Below are positions 60,642-64,000 of a DNA stretch of 64,000 bases, piece after piece. The DNA is from DATATB01 sp036268995. Lineage in GTDB: Bacteria > Planctomycetota > Planctomycetia > Pirellulales > PNKZ01. The notes under the pieces were generated by a model that was not told where the DNA came from, ran no database searches, and worked only from the letters and a program-made list of their open reading frames with translations. The translations under genes and the position numbers were made by a program. Each line of letters starts with the position of its first letter. Position 1 is the first letter of the stretch. The DNA is taken from contig DATATB010000010.1 in assembly GCA_036268995.1 (NCBI GenBank), positions 1 to 64,000 of the forward strand. The letters are read 5' to 3'.

Positions 60642-63122
60642 ATGAACCGCGAGAATAAAAGCAGTCGCGCTTCCGGGTCGGTTGCCGACCTGGCCAAAAT
60701 GCCGTTGCGCGAGTTGACTCAAAAACTCGAATCGTCGATCGACGGCCTCGCCTCCGATGAGGCCCACCGTCGCCTGGAACGTTACGGCTATAACGAGTTG
60801 CCCGAAGAAAAAACCAACCCGCTGCTCAAGTTCCTGTCGTATTTCTGGGGGCCGATTCCCTGGATGATCGAGATCGCGGCGATCTTGTCGGCCGTGGTTC
60901 GCCACTGGGCCGACTTTGGCATCATCGCGGTGCTGCTGGTGGTCAATGCCGTGGTCGGCTTCTGGGAAGAATTCCAAGCCGGCAATGCGATCGCCGCCTT
61001 GAAGAAGAACCTGGCGCTGGTGGTCCGCGTCAAGCGGGCAGGCCGCTGGTCCGATCTGCCGGCACGCGAGCTGGTGCCGGGCGACGTGATTCGGCTGCGC
61101 CTGGGCGATATCGTGGGCGCTGATGCCAAGCTGCTGGAGGGCGACCCGATCGAAGTGGACCAATCCGCCCTGACGGGCGAATCGCTCCCGGTCGAGCGCA
61201 AAACCGAAGAGTGCGTGTATTCCGGCTCGATCGTCAAGCAGGGTGAAGTCGATGCCCTGGTCTACGCCACCGGGCAGGCAACATACTTTGGAAAGACGGC
61301 GCACCTGGTCGAAATCGCGCATACGGTCAGTCATTTCCAGAAGGCCGTGCTCAAAATAGGCGACTTCCTGATCGTGATCGCAGTCGCGTTGGTGGCCCTG
61401 ATTCTGCTGGTGGCCCTGTTCCGCGGCGATCCGTTCCTGGAAACACTGGAGTTTGCCTTGATCCTCACCGTGGCGGCCATACCGGTCGCCATGCCCACGG
61501 TGTTGTCGGTGACCATGGCCGTGGGCGCGAGGGTACTCGCGCAATATGAGGCCATTGTCAGCCGCCTAGCGGCAATCGAGGAACTGGCCGGCATGGACAT
61601 CCTCTCCTCGGACAAGACCGGCACGCTGACGCAGAACAAGCTCACGCTGGGAACTCCTTACGCCATCGAGGGGGTCACGGCCGACGACGTGGTTCTGGCC
61701 GGAGCGCTCGCGTCGCGGGCCGAAGACCGCGATTCGATCGACCTGGCCGTCATCGGCGGGCTGAAAGATCCGGGCGTTATCACCCGCTACCAGTGCACGC
61801 ATTTCCAACCGTTCGATCCGGTTCACAAGCGGACTGAAGCGACGATCCAAGCGCCCGAGGGTGGAACCTTCAAGACCACCAAGGGGGCCGCGCAAGTGGT
61901 GCTCGCGCTGGCCGACAACGCGGACGCGGTTCGGCCGCAAGTCGAAAAGGTCGTCGCCGAATTCGCCGCTCGGGGCTTCCGCTCGCTGGGCGTGGCTCGC
62001 GCCGCCGAACAAGGGGCATGGCAATTCCTGGGCGTGCTGCCGCTATACGACCCGCCCCGAACGGACTCGAAAGAAACGATCGCCACGGCCCGGCAGATGG
62101 GCATCGAAGTCAAGATGGTCACCGGCGACCAGTTGGTGATCGCCAAGGAAATTGCGCAACAGCTCGACCTGGGGGTGAATATTCTCGACGCCGGCTTGTT
62201 CGGCGACGTGGAGCACCACGAGGGCGCCCAACTGGATGACGCGATCGAAACGGCCGATGGCTTTGCCCAGGTCTACCCCGAGCACAAGTATCACATCGTC
62301 GACGTGCTGCAAAAGCGCGGGCACATCGTCGGCATGACCGGCGACGGCGTGAACGACGCGCCCGCGCTGAAGAAGGCCGACTGCGGCATCGCCGTCTCGG
62401 GGGCGACCGACGCGGCCCGGGCCGCGGCCGACATCGTGCTGCTGACGCCCGGCCTTTCGGTGATCATCAGGGCCATCAAGGAGAGCCGCAAAATCTTCCA
62501 GCGCATGACCAGCTATGCCATCTACCGGATTGCGGAAACGATCCGCGTGCTGCTGTTCATGACGCTGTCGATCCTGGTCTTCAATTTTTATCCTGTCACG
62601 GCCGTGATGATCGTGCTCTTGGCGCTGTTGAACGACGGGGCGATCCTGTCGATTGCCTACGACCGTGTCCGCTATTCCAACCAGCCCGAAGCGTGGAACA
62701 TGCGGACGGTGTTGGGCATTGCGTCGGTGCTGGGCATTGCCGGCGTGACCGCTTCCTTCGGCCTGTTCTACATGGGCGAGCGGCTGTTCCACCTCGATCG
62801 CGAGGTCATCCAATCGCTAATGTATCTCAAGCTGTCCGTGGCTGGGCACATGACGATTTTCGTGACTCGCACGCGCGGGCCGTTTTGGTCGACTCGGCCG
62901 GCGCCGATTCTGTTCTGGGCGGTCGTGTCGACACAGCTCGTGGCCACGGTGATTGCCGTCTACGGAGTGTTCATGCCGGCGATTGGGTGGAGCTGGGCGG
63001 CCGTGGTTTGGGGCTATGCGTTCGCCTGGTTCCTCGTCAACGATCGGATCAAGCTGTTTGCCTATCGCATCTTCGATCACCAACCCAGCGGCTGGTTGCC
63101 CAAATCCGAGGTGTCCGCATGA
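60642..63122 (+). CDS. P3A-type proton-translocating P-type ATPase
   Basis: The 826-residue protein matches plasma-membrane H+-ATPases of plants and fungi. Landmarks are the cation-ATPase N-terminus (LASDEAHRRLERYGYNELPEEK), the actuator TGE in QSALTGESLPVE, phosphorylation site SDKTGTLTQNK, and hinge MTGDGVNDAPALKKADCGIAV. The proton-pump residues are there: Arg in M5 (YAIYRIAETIRV) and Asp in M6 (LLNDGAILSIAYDRV), corresponding to Arg655 and Asp684 of Arabidopsis AHA2. The plant-type autoinhibitory C-terminal domain is absent. AAGGA lies upstream of the ATG. The stop overlaps the next gene in ATGA. Confidence 0.93.
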   Translation: MNRENKSSRASGSVADLAKMPLRELTQKLESSIDGLASDEAHRRLERYGYNELPEEKTNPLLKFLSYFWGPIPWMIEIAAILSAVVRHWADFGIIAVLLVVNAVVGFWEEFQAGNAIAALKKNLALVVRVKRAGRWSDLPARELVPGDVIRLRLGDIVGADAKLLEGDPIEVDQSALTGESLPVERKTEECVYSGSIVKQGEVDALVYATGQATYFGKTAHLVEIAHTVSHFQKAVLKIGDFLIVIAVALVALILLVALFRGDPFLETLEFALILTVAAIPVAMPTVLSVTMAVGARVLAQYEAIVSRLAAIEELAGMDILSSDKTGTLTQNKLTLGTPYAIEGVTADDVVLAGALASRAEDRDSIDLAVIGGLKDPGVITRYQCTHFQPFDPVHKRTEATIQAPEGGTFKTTKGAAQVVLALADNADAVRPQVEKVVAEFAARGFRSLGVARAAEQGAWQFLGVLPLYDPPRTDSKETIATARQMGIEVKMVTGDQLVIAKEIAQQLDLGVNILDAGLFGDVEHHEGAQLDDAIETADGFAQVYPEHKYHIVDVLQKRGHIVGMTGDGVNDAPALKKADCGIAVSGATDAARAAADIVLLTPGLSVIIRAIKESRKIFQRMTSYAIYRIAETIRVLLFMTLSILVFNFYPVTAVMIVLLALLNDGAILSIAYDRVRYSNQPEAWNMRTVLGIASVLGIAGVTASFGLFYMGERLFHLDREVIQSLMYLKLSVAGHMTIFVTRTRGPFWSTRPAPILFWAVVSTQLVATVIAVYGVFMPAIGWSWAAVVWGYAFAWFLVNDRIKLFAYRIFDHQPSGWLPKSEVSA

Positions 63123-63808
63123 CCGACAAGTCCGATTTGTGCTACGAACCGGGGGTGCTTCGCGTTTTGCAAACCAAAGCGGTGACCCGGCAGTACTACA
63201 ACAAAATCGCCAAGGTCTACGACCTGCTTTCCGAAGAAGCCGAGAAACCGATGCGCGAAGCGGGGCTTAAGAAACTCGCTGCGCAACCGGGCGAGAGCAT
63301 CCTTGAAATCGGCTTCGGCACGGGGCACTGCCTGGTCGAGATTGCCCAGGCCGTGGGGCCCGCTGGAAAAGCCCTCGGCATCGACATCTCCGATCAGATG
63401 GTCAGCCTTGCTCGGCAATTGCTCGAGCGCGAGGGCCTTGCCGGCCGAGTGAGCCTCGAGCGCGGCGATGCCGAAGACTTACCCTACGATGCCAACAGCC
63501 TGGATGGCGTTTTCTTCAGCTTTACGCTCGAATTGTTCGATACGCCCGAGCTTCCCAAGGTCTTGGCCGAGTGCAAGCGCGTGTTGCGCCCTGGCGGGCG
63601 GATCGTCGTGGTCGCCGTGTCGCGCGAGGGGAAGCACGGCGCGATGCTCAACCTCTACGAATGGGCCCACAAGCACTTTCCCAATTTGATGGATTGCCGG
63701 CCGATCTACGTCCAGCGCGCCTTGGAAGCCGCCGGCTTCACGATCAAAACAGCCGACGTGGAGAGCATGTGGGTGCCGGTAGAAATCGTACTGGCCGTCA
63801 AGGCGTGA
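63119..63808 (+). CDS. UbiE/MenG-like SAM-dependent methyltransferase
   Basis: The ATG overlaps the ATPase stop by 4 nt, so the genes are translationally coupled. The 229-residue protein has N-terminal VTRQYYNKIAKVYDLLSEEAEKP, motif I ILEIGFGTGHCLVEIA, motif II GIDISDQMVSLARQLL and LERGDAEDLPYDANSLDGVFFSFTLELF. This is typical of UbiE/menaquinone-type and phospholipid methyltransferases. The tight coupling to a proton pump suggests a membrane lipid or quinone substrate, which is inference. An in-frame opening back to 62693 lies inside the ATPase gene and is not used. Confidence 0.85.
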   Translation: MTDKSDLCYEPGVLRVLQTKAVTRQYYNKIAKVYDLLSEEAEKPMREAGLKKLAAQPGESILEIGFGTGHCLVEIAQAVGPAGKALGIDISDQMVSLARQLLEREGLAGRVSLERGDAEDLPYDANSLDGVFFSFTLELFDTPELPKVLAECKRVLRPGGRIVVVAVSREGKHGAMLNLYEWAHKHFPNLMDCRPIYVQRALEAAGFTIKTADVESMWVPVEIVLAVKA

Positions 63809-64000
63809 GATCGCCGTCCGGGGGTTTCGCATGCTCTCGGGCCTGCGACGGCTAGGCGATTGAATCGCGCGACTGTGCGGGCAGCAAGGCTGCTCGCGCA
63901 TGGCGGCCCTCGTCGTGCGGCCACCCGCACTTTCGTGCAGTCCGCGGGGCCTTGTCCATTCTTGAGCTTTTTCCGCGATTTCTCTGTGGTCTTTTCTGCG

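Noticed and set aside
59532..61544. 670-codon minus-strand open frame
   Set aside because: Antisense to the MOSC gene and the P-type ATPase, both with clear family motifs; no domain of its own.

Overview
The window is high-GC, densely coded DNA that reads as a chromosome segment of a Planctomycetes bacterium, probably Pirellulales-like. This rests on gene content, not on a phylogeny: a PVC-type heme-binding CxxCH protein, SHD1-domain secreted proteins, DUF1080 proteins, a formylglycine sulfatase with a Tat leader, a HYExAFE protein, a DUF6666-like outer-membrane protein, a TPR protein ending in RNA-polymerase-alpha C-terminal domains, and a DUF1501 remnant. No prophage, IS transposase, CRISPR array or rRNA was found.

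Layout. 1-4.3 kb: the 3' end of a secreted repetitive protein, tRNA-Thr(CGT), a TPR/alpha-CTD protein followed 3 nt later by tgt, then bfd behind a promoter overlapped by a Fur-like palindrome. 4.4-11 kb: bfr, a sulfatase, a PhcB-like methyltransferase, an isolated mraZ and a large membrane protein. 11-20 kb: a FabF-type synthase overlapping uvrC tail to tail, a ceramidase-like enzyme with a PVC cytochrome, a lipoprotein and a TIM-barrel isomerase. 20-26.7 kb: a Uma2 protein, an FAH-family protein, mutS, comF and an outer-membrane protein. 26.9-32.7 kb: an imuA-imuB-dnaE2 mutagenesis cassette with an SOS-box-like site upstream. 32.8-43.2 kb: an oxidoreductase, a DUF1080 protein, a divergent AroE-like protein and two tandem paralogous secreted proteases (SHD1-TPR-trypsin-zinc ribbon). 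43.4-50.3 kb: a membrane protein, a methyltransferase, a hicBA toxin-antitoxin pair, rpoD with a strong terminator, a small L7/L12-like protein, an SDR and floA. 50.3-64 kb: a DUF1501 remnant, a DUF1080 protein, a small membrane protein, HYExAFE, hisS, a YkgJ-type protein, an amine-oxidase-like flavoprotein, a beta-propeller hydrolase-like protein, a DegT aminotransferase, a MOSC protein, a P3A proton ATPase and a methyltransferase.

Themes. DNA maintenance is well represented (uvrC, mutS, imuA-imuB-dnaE2), as are iron storage (bfd/bfr) and secreted degradative enzymes. The most unusual signal is non-coding. Several unrelated families of inverted-repeat elements sit in the intergenic gaps. Many of them begin at, or supply, the stop codon of a neighbouring gene, and several lie between convergent genes. 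The clearest is an AT-richer family built on AATGCGGAA and GATGAATG at five loci.
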